A DNA stretch of 64,000 nucleotides from Porticoccus sp. W117 (GTDB lineage: Bacteria > Pseudomonadota > Gammaproteobacteria > Pseudomonadales > Porticoccaceae). A program made the position numbers and the translations under genes. Within the stretch, counting starts at the first letter, position 1; every line of letters starts with the position of its first letter. The notes under the pieces were generated by a model, which was not told the DNA's origin, did no database searches, and saw only the letters and a list, made by a program, of their open reading frames with translations. Location: assembly GCF_030341905.1 (NCBI RefSeq), contig NZ_JATAAF010000001.1, forward strand, positions 248,001 through 312,000. Reading direction: 5' to 3'. This document shows positions 27,508 through 35,082 of this stretch, in pieces.

Positions 27508-27578
27508 GTAGGGCGGATTAGCGCAGCGTAATCCGCCAGTGGCCAGATGGTGGATTACGCTGCGCTAATCCACCCTAC
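27508..27578. repeat. GTAGGGCGGATTAGCGCAGCG palindromic repeat
   Basis: GGCGGATTAGCGCAGCGTAA is mirrored by TTACGCTGCGCTAATCCACC across a short spacer. It is a common type of intergenic hairpin in gammaproteobacteria, found here between two minus-strand genes. Confidence 0.85.
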
Positions 27579-27594
27579 AGGTAATTCTGCTGCA

Positions 27595-28704
27595 TCAAAA
27601 CGTTTTGCTGAAAGTCACCCCACCCCACAACAGGTTGCGGTCGCCCTCACCTTGTTTCAGTTCCGACGATTGGCCGCGAACCATGTAGCTGACGCGGTAG
27701 CCACCATCAAAAGTCAGGGTATAGCCGGCCCAGGCTTCCAACAGCAGATGCTCTACCTCGCCACTGCCATAGCTAACCGCACTGTCGCGAAATTGCCCTT
27801 GCAGCAGGGCGTTGTAAGCGCGGGCTTTAACGGCCGCACCAGCCCAGAAGTAACGCTCTGATTGGGCGCTAACCGCGATCTCGCTGCTTTGCTGACCATA
27901 GCTGGCCAGTTGCGGATTAAACGACCACCAGGGGCTGTGAATATCACCGGCGCGCAAGTTGATGCTCCAGCTCGCCTCCGATAAATAACCCACAGATCCC
28001 TGCACGGTAGTCTTTACTTCCAGGTTGTTGCTGTTGAGGTTCCAGTTTTGCTGTCTGGCCACAGCGTAACGAGCGGTGAGTTCGCCACCGTCGGATATCT
28101 GATTGTTCCAGCCGTTGGCCCGGTCGCCACCCAGCAAATCGTGAAGTTGGTTTTGCAAGCTGCCCACCAATGGCAGGCCGAGAATACCGACGGTAAAACT
28201 GCTGTTCCATGCGGTGTTGTTTTCCAAATCCACCTGCTGGCGCACGCTGCTGAGGTACAGCAAGCTGCTGTAGGGACGCTCTCCCTCAAGTGCCTGAGCC
28301 GTCTCGATATCATCAGGCGTAAAAGCGATCACCCCGGTTTCCAGAGTGACCCGCTCAATATCATTGGCGGATTTGCCGTCCACGCCAACACCACGATCCA
28401 GCCAGGCAAGCGCGCGATACGGGGAATACCAGCTGTTCCTGGCCCCTGCCCCGGAGAGCGTCAGGCTAATGCCGTAGGTGTAATCCCGGTCGCGGCTGCC
28501 AGGCAGCAAAATATCATTGTCGAAAGACAACGCCCAATTATCCCAAGCGCGTACCTCATCACCACTCGCATCCGCTTCCGGGGAATGCACCAGGGTGTCG
28601 GATATAAAGTGGCTCAGCTGCGGCGATGGTTCGGCGGCGTGGAGCACAGTGGTAGCGAGCAGTAACGGCAACAGTGCCAATGGGGATTTGTTTTTCATGG
28701 CCAT
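27595..28704 (-). CDS. LpxR-like outer-membrane protein (DUF2219)
   Basis: A 369-residue outer-membrane beta-barrel with a signal peptide (LALLPLLLATTVLHAA). It carries the DUF2219 opening WALSFDNDILLPGSRDRDYTYGISLTLSG, where Asn/Asp and Thr correspond to residues of lipid A 3'-O-deacylase LpxR, and ends in Phe (TFSKTF). LpxR removes an acyloxyacyl group from lipid A in the outer membrane. The catalytic His of LpxR could not be located with confidence, so deacylase activity is not certain. A TetR-type operator overlaps its promoter. Confidence 0.8.
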   Translation of the reverse strand: MAMKNKSPLALLPLLLATTVLHAAEPSPQLSHFISDTLVHSPEADASGDEVRAWDNWALSFDNDILLPGSRDRDYTYGISLTLSGAGARNSWYSPYRALAWLDRGVGVDGKSANDIERVTLETGVIAFTPDDIETAQALEGERPYSSLLYLSSVRQQVDLENNTAWNSSFTVGILGLPLVGSLQNQLHDLLGGDRANGWNNQISDGGELTARYAVARQQNWNLNSNNLEVKTTVQGSVGYLSEASWSINLRAGDIHSPWWSFNPQLASYGQQSSEIAVSAQSERYFWAGAAVKARAYNALLQGQFRDSAVSYGSGEVEHLLLEAWAGYTLTFDGGYRVSYMVRGQSSELKQGEGDRNLLWGGVTFSKTF

Positions 28705-28739
28705 ATATCTCAGCGGTGGTGAGCATTATTCTGAAATAT

Positions 28740-28756
28740 ATGACCGGTCGTCTTAT
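28740..28756. promoter_or_regulatory. TetR-type operator, copy 1 (upstream of the LpxR-like gene)
   Basis: ATGACCGGTCGTCTTAT, centred on the palindrome GACCGGTC, lies 36 bp before the LpxR-like start. It differs at one position from the copy at 29405-29421. A shared repressor is likely, probably the adjacent TetR protein. Confidence 0.8.
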
Positions 28757-28784
28757 TTTTGGTTCAAATCAAAGTAACTGCTTT

Positions 28785-29378
28785 TTACAAATTCAACAAA
28801 CGGGGAAAAAGGGACAGAAAAATATCCAGTGGTTCGCTGTTTTTGGCGGCTTTCATGCGCAGCAACGCCCCCTGCCAGGCGTTAAACAGAAACTGTGCCA
28901 GTTGCTCAATATCCGCATCGGCTTTTATATCCCCTCTGCGTTGAGCCTCTTCCAACACAGCAGCCAGCTGGCGGGTGTTGGTCTGCAAAACTGTTTTCAC
29001 AGCCAACCGAATGGCCGCGCTGTTGTCCGCCATTTCCTGGCACATATTGCCGAGGAAGCAGCCAATCTGAAAATCATTATCACAGACTTCCTGGGCGTGG
29101 TGGATGAAATACTCCCGTAACCGTTGCAGGGGTTCCTGCTGCTGATTACTGAGAATTCGACTGTTGGCCTGGTAGTCCTCAGCGGCTGCATTTTGCAGTG
29201 CCTCTACCGCAAACGCTTCCTTGCTGTCGAAGTAATTGTAAAACGACCCTTTGGGAACACCGGCGGCATCAACGATATCTTTAACACTGGTGCCGTTGTA
29301 CCCCTGTACTTTCATCACCAGCATACCGGCGTGCAGAATATGTTCTTTTTTCGACTGTCGTTTACTCATGGCCGCCAC
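28785..29378 (-). CDS. TetR-family transcriptional repressor
   Basis: A 197-residue repressor. The N-terminal helix-turn-helix (about 10-55) reads KKEHILHAGMLVMKVQGYNGTSVKDIVDAAGVPKGSFYNYFDSKEAFAVEAL, and the C-terminal ligand domain (TetR_C_6-like) follows. It lies directly upstream of the LpxR-like gene on the same strand. Copies of one 17-bp operator precede both genes, indicating autoregulation and control of the neighbour. The inducer is unknown. Confidence 0.9.
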   Translation of the reverse strand: MAAMSKRQSKKEHILHAGMLVMKVQGYNGTSVKDIVDAAGVPKGSFYNYFDSKEAFAVEALQNAAAEDYQANSRILSNQQQEPLQRLREYFIHHAQEVCDNDFQIGCFLGNMCQEMADNSAAIRLAVKTVLQTNTRQLAAVLEEAQRRGDIKADADIEQLAQFLFNAWQGALLRMKAAKNSEPLDIFLSLFPRLLNL

Positions 29379-29404
29379 TGTAGCACAGGCTAGTAAAGAT
29401 AATT

Positions 29405-29421
29405 ATGACCGGTCGTTTTAT
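29405..29421. promoter_or_regulatory. TetR-type operator, copy 2 (upstream of tetR gene)
   Basis: ATGACCGGTCGTTTTAT lies 26 bp upstream of the TetR-family start on the minus strand and 11 bp beyond the MOSC stop. It matches copy 1 at 16 of 17 positions. Confidence 0.8.
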
Positions 29422-29432
29422 GGCCGGCCATT

Positions 29433-29927
29433 TTATGAAAGTAGCTCAACCGAATCACCCAACGCCAACTCGCCACCACACACCACTTTGGCACAGAGCC
29501 CGCCGTGACCGAACATGGCGGCAAAACCGCCGGGGCCCAATGTTTCTTCCATGCGGCTGCAAGGGTGGCAATGTGCCGTGCCTTCAAACTCGGCCTCGCC
29601 AATGCGGAAGCGGCGATGGCGCAATACCAGTAAGTTAATGCCGGAAACCACCAGGTTGCGGCGCAGTAATTGCGGCGCGATCTCCTCACGGCCAAGAATC
29701 GCTGCCATAGCGTCGATGTGCTCTTGGCAAATCAGCGTGACCTGGCGACCGGAACCCGGTGTTTTCAGGCAGCGGTGATCCCCTTCCAGGCCCAGACCTT
29801 CCAGAGCACGAGTTTTATCCACAATCACCAGTTCAGCACGCCGTTCCGGGCGCAGGCCTATCCAACGCAAAGTGCCTGGGGACATCTGCGCCGTGTAACG
29901 CTTCAACAAACCGTGGGGAGTGCTCAT
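29433..29927 (-). CDS. MOSC domain protein
   Basis: A 164-residue MOSC (molybdenum cofactor sulfurase C-terminal) domain protein. LGLEGDHRCLKTPGSGRQVTLIC and RRNLVVSGINLL are the family signature; the likely cofactor/metal-handling cysteines are in GTAHCHPCSRMEE. MOSC proteins move sulfur or bind molybdopterin; stand-alone short forms are often linked to N-hydroxylated base detoxification. It is 72 bp from, and divergent to, the YHS gene. Confidence 0.85.
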   Translation of the reverse strand: MSTPHGLLKRYTAQMSPGTLRWIGLRPERRAELVIVDKTRALEGLGLEGDHRCLKTPGSGRQVTLICQEHIDAMAAILGREEIAPQLLRRNLVVSGINLLVLRHRRFRIGEAEFEGTAHCHPCSRMEETLGPGGFAAMFGHGGLCAKVVCGGELALGDSVELLS

Positions 29928-29999
29928 TCAATTTATCCTTTGGAACTTCTAAACCATCACGCAGCCCAAGTGGCAACACAAATTCAACAGGAATAGACC

Positions 30000-30437
30000 A
30001 TGAAAACAAAGGTTTTGTTTCTGGCGCTGATTTTGGTGGCGCCATTCAGTTATGCCGTGGATGAAATCAACACCGGCTTTTGGGGCAACACGGCCATCAA
30101 AGGCTACGACCCGGTGGCCTACTTTACAGAAAACCGCGCCGTTAAAGGCAGCAAAGATTTCCAGCACTCCTGGAAGGGTGCCAACTGGCGTTTTAGCAGC
30201 CGCCAGAATCTGGAGTTATTCAAGGCCAGCCCCAACATGTACGCCCCCCAGTACGGCGGCTATTGCGCCTGGGCTGTGGCACAGAATGACACCGCAGGTA
30301 TCGACCCGGATCAATTCACCGTCCTCAATGGCAAGTTGTATTTGAACTACAACAAATCCATCAACGACAAATGGACAAAAGATCGGGATCGGTACATTAT
30401 CGATGCCGATAAACACTGGCCTGGGTTGGTCGACTAA
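30000..30437 (+). CDS. Exported YHS-domain protein
   Basis: A 145-residue periplasmic protein with a signal peptide (MKTKVLFLALILVAPFSYA, about 1-19) and a YHS domain (about 30-80): AIKGYDPVAYFTENRAVKGSKDFQHSWKGANWRFSSRQNLELFKASPNMYAPQYGGYCAWAVA. YHS domains are thought to bind metals, often copper. The gene is followed 7 bp later by a small membrane protein, with which it probably forms an operon. Confidence 0.88.
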   Translation: MKTKVLFLALILVAPFSYAVDEINTGFWGNTAIKGYDPVAYFTENRAVKGSKDFQHSWKGANWRFSSRQNLELFKASPNMYAPQYGGYCAWAVAQNDTAGIDPDQFTVLNGKLYLNYNKSINDKWTKDRDRYIIDADKHWPGLVD

Positions 30438-30444
30438 TCCCTTA

Positions 30445-30834
30445 ATGGCAAAACTCTCCCCCACTGCCCGCATACTGCTCTCCGCCGTAGCTGCATTCGT
30501 CTGCTACGGCGGCTGGACGCTGTTTGTAAACAGCGATGGCGGTGTGATGTCCGCCATGAGCTATGCCCTCAGTTATGGCGGTTACAGTTTTGTCATGACC
30601 TTGCTTACAACCGTTTTACTGGAATTCCTCTATCGCTATTTTGCCCACCACCGCAAAGGCCCGCTGGTGGCCGGAATCATTACCTGCCTGTTGCTGTATA
30701 TGGGCGCCTGGTGCGTCAATTTCGCCGCTGGCACCCCCAATATTTTGCTCACTATTTTGCCGGGGGCGGCTTTCAGCACCCTGTTTGTGATTTCCTACCT
30801 GCTAACCCTCGCCAAAACCGCAAAGGCAACTTGA
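30445..30834 (+). CDS. Hypothetical four-helix membrane protein
   Basis: A 129-residue protein with four predicted helices (ILLSAVAAFVCYGGWTLFV, YGGYSFVMTLLTTVLLEFLY, GPLVAGIITCLLLYMGAWCV, ILLTILPGAAFSTLFVISYLL). No family name is offered. ATG at 30445 is preferred to the frame opening at 30403, which overlaps the YHS gene. It ends one base before the next start, so the lipoprotein gene is probably cotranslated. Confidence 0.75.
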   Translation: MAKLSPTARILLSAVAAFVCYGGWTLFVNSDGGVMSAMSYALSYGGYSFVMTLLTTVLLEFLYRYFAHHRKGPLVAGIITCLLLYMGAWCVNFAAGTPNILLTILPGAAFSTLFVISYLLTLAKTAKAT

Positions 30835-30835
30835 T

Positions 30836-31684
30836 ATGGGAAAGAGGCGCACACGGATCAGATTCTTTGTGCTACTGCTGATGCTGCTGGTAACAGCCGG
30901 TTGCACCACAAAAATCGCCTACAACTACGCCCACTGGTGGGCCAACTGGGCGGTGGATGATTACATCGATCTTGACCGCGAGCAAAAAGCCTTCTTCAAA
31001 AGCGAGTTTCGCCAGTTACACCAGTGGCACCGGGAAACCCAATTGCCGCTTTATGTGGAATTTCTCGAACAGCTGCGTACTACCTTATCGGAGCAGCAAC
31101 TCACTGCTGACAGCATCCATAAGCAGGCGCTGGCCACACAGCAATTAATGGAGCACAGCAAGAAAAAAGTCACCCCTGCCCTGGCGCAGCTGCTGTCATC
31201 CCTGTCTGCTAAACAAGCAGACAAACTCCTGAAAACACTGGCCAGGGAAACTGAAAAATACCTTGAGGAGAACACCTACAAGACCGAGGAAAAACGCCAC
31301 AAGGCGCGACGAAAAGCCATGACCCGTTTTATCAAAAAATGGATTGGGCCACTGTCCAGGGAGCAAAAACAACTGATAGAAGAGTGGGCACAAGCCATGC
31401 ATCCAATGGCGCAATTGGACGCCGACCAGCAAATGCTGTGGCAACAGAAATTTGCCGACGCCTTGGCCGGCGCACAACAAGCCGACATACAAATTTTTCT
31501 CGACCGCTATCTGCTGGATGATGAGAGCCTGTGGCAAGCGGAGTACCGAGAGCAAACAGAAAAAAATCGCCGCGCCACCCGGCAACTGTTGGCCAACTTA
31601 CTGAACAGCCGCAGCGACAAACAACGGCGTAAACTGGATAAAAAGCTGAACAACCTGATAGAGGATTTTACCCAGCTACAGTGA
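30836..31684 (+). CDS. DUF6279-family lipoprotein
   Basis: A 282-residue lipoprotein. The lipobox LVTAGC (Cys at about 23) follows a basic, hydrophobic leader. The mature part is highly charged and helical (YNYAHWWANWAVDDYIDLDREQKAFFKSEFRQLHQWHR is diagnostic). The function of the family is unknown. A short inverted repeat (AGTGAT/ATCACT, 31680-31700) follows and could end transcription toward the convergent HIT gene. Confidence 0.85.
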   Translation: MGKRRTRIRFFVLLLMLLVTAGCTTKIAYNYAHWWANWAVDDYIDLDREQKAFFKSEFRQLHQWHRETQLPLYVEFLEQLRTTLSEQQLTADSIHKQALATQQLMEHSKKKVTPALAQLLSSLSAKQADKLLKTLARETEKYLEENTYKTEEKRHKARRKAMTRFIKKWIGPLSREQKQLIEEWAQAMHPMAQLDADQQMLWQQKFADALAGAQQADIQIFLDRYLLDDESLWQAEYREQTEKNRRATRQLLANLLNSRSDKQRRKLDKKLNNLIEDFTQLQ

Positions 31685-31695
31685 TGTTATTTAGA

Positions 31696-32130
31696 TCACT
31701 TATGGGCAGAAACAAATTCCGAGTCTGCCAAGCCCTCCCGAATGGTCGCCAGGCGCTCGGCTAACTCGTCTTTCTGATACGGCACCGCCGGCACTTCCCC
31801 CCAGACAGGCGCAGGCCAGGCCGGGTCACCGTGGTAGCGCACAATGTGATGGTAATGCAGCTGTGGCACCATATTACCAAGGGCAGCCAGGTTCAGTTTG
31901 TCCGCTTCGAACACCTTTTCCAACACTTCAGACAACACGCAGGATTCCGCCGTCAGCTGGGCGCGATCATCCTCGCTGAGTTGATGCATTTCCGTTAAAT
32001 CTCCACGCTGGGGCACCAGAATAAACCAGGGGTAATTGGCGTCCCTGTGCAGCAATAGCAGGCACAGCGGGAAACGACCCACCACAATGGTGTCCTTTTG
32101 TAATTGTGGATGGAGTGTAAATTCCGGCAT
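31696..32130 (-). CDS. HIT-family nucleotide hydrolase
   Basis: A 144-residue protein with the histidine-triad motif QLHYHHIVRYHGDPAWPAPVWG near residues 88-109, matching the diadenosine-polyphosphate hydrolase-like HIT subgroup of proteobacteria. It hydrolyses or transfers nucleotidyl groups in the cytoplasm through the second histidine. The start at 32130 (MPEFTLHP) matches the family N-terminus; 20 upstream codons of the longer frame are rejected. It is divergent from proS, 85 bp apart. Confidence 0.9.
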   Translation of the reverse strand: MPEFTLHPQLQKDTIVVGRFPLCLLLLHRDANYPWFILVPQRGDLTEMHQLSEDDRAQLTAESCVLSEVLEKVFEADKLNLAALGNMVPQLHYHHIVRYHGDPAWPAPVWGEVPAVPYQKDELAERLATIREGLADSEFVSAHK

Positions 32131-32215
32131 GGCTGTACCCTTTGCAATTGGATACGTAGAATACGCCTTTTTTACGACAATTTTTAGCACTAATCACTTT
32201 TAGGATAAGCACCAC

Positions 32216-33958
32216 ATGCGCGCCACACGCTTTCTGATTGCCACTCAAAAAGAGACCCCCGCCGACGCCGAAATCATCAGCCACAAGCTGATGCTGCGCG
32301 CTGGCATGATTCGCAAGCTCGCCTCCGGGCTGTACAACTGGTTGCCACTGGGCCTGCGGGTGCTGCGCAAAGTAGAAAATGTCGTGCGCGAAGAAATGGA
32401 TAACGCCGGGGCGCAAGAACTGCTGATGCCGGTGGTACAACCGGCGGAGCTGTGGCAGGAATCAGAGCGCTGGGAACAATTTGGGCCACAGTTGTTGCGC
32501 ATGAGCGACCGCCACCAGCGGGATTTCTGCCTGGGCCCAACTCACGAAGAAGTAATTACCGATCTGGTCCGCCACGAGATTCACAGCTACAAGCAACTGC
32601 CAGTGAACTTCTACCAGATTCAGACCAAATTCCGCGACGAAATCCGCCCCCGCTTCGGAGTGATGCGGGCGCGGGAATTCCTGATGAAAGATGCCTATTC
32701 ATTCCATATCAGCCAGGAATCTCTGCAGCAAACCTACGATGTGATGCACGGCGCTTATAGCAAGGTATTTGAGCGCCTGGGGCTGAACTACCGCCCGGTG
32801 CTGGCGGACACCGGAGCTATTGGCGGCAGCCACTCTCACGAATTCCATGTACTGGCAGAATCTGGCGAAGACGCCATCGCCTTCAGCAGCGGCAGTGACT
32901 ATGCCGCCAATGTGGAAAAGGCCGAAGCACTGGCACCGCAAGGTGAGCGCCCTGCCCCCGTTGCCGAACTGGCCAAGGTGCACACCCCCGGCGCCCACAC
33001 CATCGCCGCCGTCAGTGAATTTCTCGGCACCGAAGAACAACAAAGCATCAAGACGCTGATCGTTTTGGGTGAAAAGCAAGACGACAACGACAACCAACCC
33101 CTGGTGGCCCTGGTGCTGCGTGGTGATCACGAACTCAACGTGTTGAAAGCCGAAAAACTGCCCGCTATCGCCTCTCCGCTCACTTTTGCTCCAGAAGAAC
33201 GCATCAAAGCAGAACTGGGTTGCAATGTGGGCTCACTGGGGCCGGTGAATATCGGTATCGAGGTGATTGTGGATCGCGATGCCGCACAGCTGGCGGATTT
33301 TGTTTGCGGTGCCAACGAAGACGACCACCACCTCACTGGCGTCAACTGGGAGCGTGATTGCGCCCTTGGCCAGGTAGCGGATATCCGCAACGTGGTGGCC
33401 GGTGACGCCAGCCCGGACGGCAATGGTGTACTGGAAATCAAACGCGGCATCGAGGTAGGCCATATCTTCCAACTGGGCAGCAAATACTCCGAGGCCATGA
33501 ACGCCAAAGTGTTGGACGAAAATGGCAAAGAGCAAGTCATGTCCATGGGCTGCTACGGTATCGGCGTCAGCCGCATCGTCGCTTCCGCCATTGAACAAAA
33601 CCACGACGACAACGGCATTATCTGGCCCGACGCCCTGGCACCGTTCCAGATTGCCCTGGTGCCTATTAATATGAACAAATCGGAAACCGTTAAAGAAACC
33701 TGCGAAAAACTGTACGCCGATCTCAGTGCCGCCGGTTACGACGTGCTATTTATGGACGAGCCCAAAGCACGCCTCGGCGCCATGTTGGCAGACACCGAAC
33801 TGATGGGCCTGCCCCACCGCATTGTGGTGGGCGATCGAGGTTTGGCCAACGGCACCGTGGAATACAAAAACCGCCGTGCCAGCGACAATCTGGACATCGC
33901 CGTAGGCGAGGTAATCGGCTTTATTAAAAACAATATTAAAAACAATGTGGCGCAATAA
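32216..33958 (+). CDS. proS: Prolyl-tRNA synthetase
   Basis: A 580-residue class II synthetase of the bacterial type. Motif 1 and 2 regions are [19 protein letters not shown]... and [26 protein letters not shown]; motif 3 is [27 protein letters not shown]. Between motifs 2 and 3 a YbaK-like editing insert (about 230-380) removes mischarged alanine. The anticodon-binding domain is at the end. It is translated into the lytic transglycosylase gene, which begins inside its last codons. Confidence 0.97.
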   Translation: MRATRFLIATQKETPADAEIISHKLMLRAGMIRKLASGLYNWLPLGLRVLRKVENVVREEMDNAGAQELLMPVVQPAELWQESERWEQFGPQLLRMSDRHQRDFCLGPTHEEVITDLVRHEIHSYKQLPVNFYQIQTKFRDEIRPRFGVMRAREFLMKDAYSFHISQESLQQTYDVMHGAYSKVFERLGLNYRPVLADTGAIGGSHSHEFHVLAESGEDAIAFSSGSDYAANVEKAEALAPQGERPAPVAELAKVHTPGAHTIAAVSEFLGTEEQQSIKTLIVLGEKQDDNDNQPLVALVLRGDHELNVLKAEKLPAIASPLTFAPEERIKAELGCNVGSLGPVNIGIEVIVDRDAAQLADFVCGANEDDHHLTGVNWERDCALGQVADIRNVVAGDASPDGNGVLEIKRGIEVGHIFQLGSKYSEAMNAKVLDENGKEQVMSMGCYGIGVSRIVASAIEQNHDDNGIIWPDALAPFQIALVPINMNKSETVKETCEKLYADLSAAGYDVLFMDEPKARLGAMLADTELMGLPHRIVVGDRGLANGTVEYKNRRASDNLDIAVGEVIGFIKNNIKNNVAQ

Positions 33959-34520
33959 ACCATTACACAATATTCTGCTTTTGCTGCTGGCCTGCCTGCT
34001 ATCGGCAGGCAGTGCTGCCGCGAACCAAAAGCCCGAACAGGAGTTAGTAGACCTGTTACGCCAGGCCGCCACCGACAGCACCGGATTTGAAGACAAATAC
34101 GACGCCCACGTATGGCTGGCAAGCAAAAACGGTCCGTTAAAGCGTTTTGTAAAAGACGAAAAAAAGCGCCTGGAATTGCTGAAAAAAATTCACCGGGAGG
34201 CTAACCGGGCCGGTGTGCACGCGGAGATTGTGCTGGCGGTGATCGAAATTGAAAGCGGCTTCGACCGCTACGCCATCTCCCACGCCGGCGCCCGCGGCAT
34301 GATGCAAATAATGCCCTTCTGGAAAAAAGAAATTGGCCGGGAAGACGACAACCTGTTCAACACCGACACTAACTTGCGCTACGGCTGCACCATTCTCAAA
34401 TACTATCTGGACAAGGAAAACGGCAAAGTTGCCGACGCATTGGCTCGGTATAACGGCAGTTATGGGACTTATAAATACGCGGGGAAGGTGCTGGACGCTT
34501 GGTCAAGGTATTGGAAATAA
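33945..34520 (+). CDS. Exported lytic transglycosylase (SLT family)
   Basis: A 191-residue peptidoglycan-cleaving enzyme with a signal peptide ([20 protein letters not shown], about 6-25). The transglycosylase domain (about 85-190) has catalytic Glu in [14 protein letters not shown], then [26 protein letters not shown] and ALARYNGS. Its start overlaps proS by 14 bp and has no separate ribosome-binding site, so translational coupling is likely. This proS-SLT pairing also occurs in related gammaproteobacteria. Confidence 0.9.
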   Translation: MWRNKPLHNILLLLLACLLSAGSAAANQKPEQELVDLLRQAATDSTGFEDKYDAHVWLASKNGPLKRFVKDEKKRLELLKKIHREANRAGVHAEIVLAVIEIESGFDRYAISHAGARGMMQIMPFWKKEIGREDDNLFNTDTNLRYGCTILKYYLDKENGKVADALARYNGSYGTYKYAGKVLDAWSRYWK

Positions 34521-34538
34521 CAAAAGTTGGAAATGTTT

Positions 34539-34641
34539 CCCGTCATTCCCGCGAAGGCGGAAATCCACATACCTCCGCATCTACAATGCTTTAGCGCCAT
34601 GCTCAATATGGATCCCCGCCTGCGCGGGGATGGCGCTTTTT
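34539..34641. repeat. Intergenic palindromic repeat, CGTCATTCCCGCG type
   Basis: CCCGTCATTCCCGCGAAGGCGG is mirrored by CCCCGCCTGCGCGGGGATGGCG; an additional pair GGAAATCCA/TGGATCCCC lies inside. This is the widespread gammaproteobacterial hairpin type found between converging genes. Confidence 0.75.
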
Positions 34642-34664
34642 ACATATTCCGCAGGTAGGCCGTC

Positions 34665-35030
34665 TTACTCCGCCTCGTGACAAACCGCCTCAATGTTGTG
34701 GCCATCAGGGCCGATCACAAAGGCGCTGTAGTAACTGGGATGATAGTGTTCACGAATACCGGGGGCGCCGTTATCCTGGCCTCCGGCCGCAAGGGCGGCC
34801 TGGTAGAAAGCATCCACCTGAGCGCGGCTGCTGGCGCCAAAGCTGATGTGCATGGGGCGCTGCCCCAGGTCTTGCTGGCCAAACCAGAACTCCGGCTTGC
34901 CCTCGGCGCCATAGCCAACCCAACCATCTACTTCCATTAACAAGCCAATACCCAATGGTTCCAGCGCCTGGCTGAAAAATGCCTTGCTGTTTTCCAGGTT
35001 GGTCACTGTCAGGCCGATATGGTCGATCAT
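34665..35030 (-). CDS. VOC (glyoxalase/bleomycin-resistance) family protein
   Basis: A 121-residue vicinal oxygen chelate protein. It starts IDHIGLTVTNLENSKAFFSQAL and ends YYSAFVIGPDGHNIEAVCHE, with metal-ligand His/Glu in the usual beta-alpha-beta-beta-beta pattern. The substrate is unknown; this subgroup is commonly annotated as a glyoxalase-like dioxygenase. Single-gene unit next to the DUF748 gene. Confidence 0.88.
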   Translation of the reverse strand: MIDHIGLTVTNLENSKAFFSQALEPLGIGLLMEVDGWVGYGAEGKPEFWFGQQDLGQRPMHISFGASSRAQVDAFYQAALAAGGQDNGAPGIREHYHPSYYSAFVIGPDGHNIEAVCHEAE

Positions 35031-35082
35031 TACACACCCCTTTTGTTATTGGTTTGAAGCTCTAAATGTAACAACGAATTTA

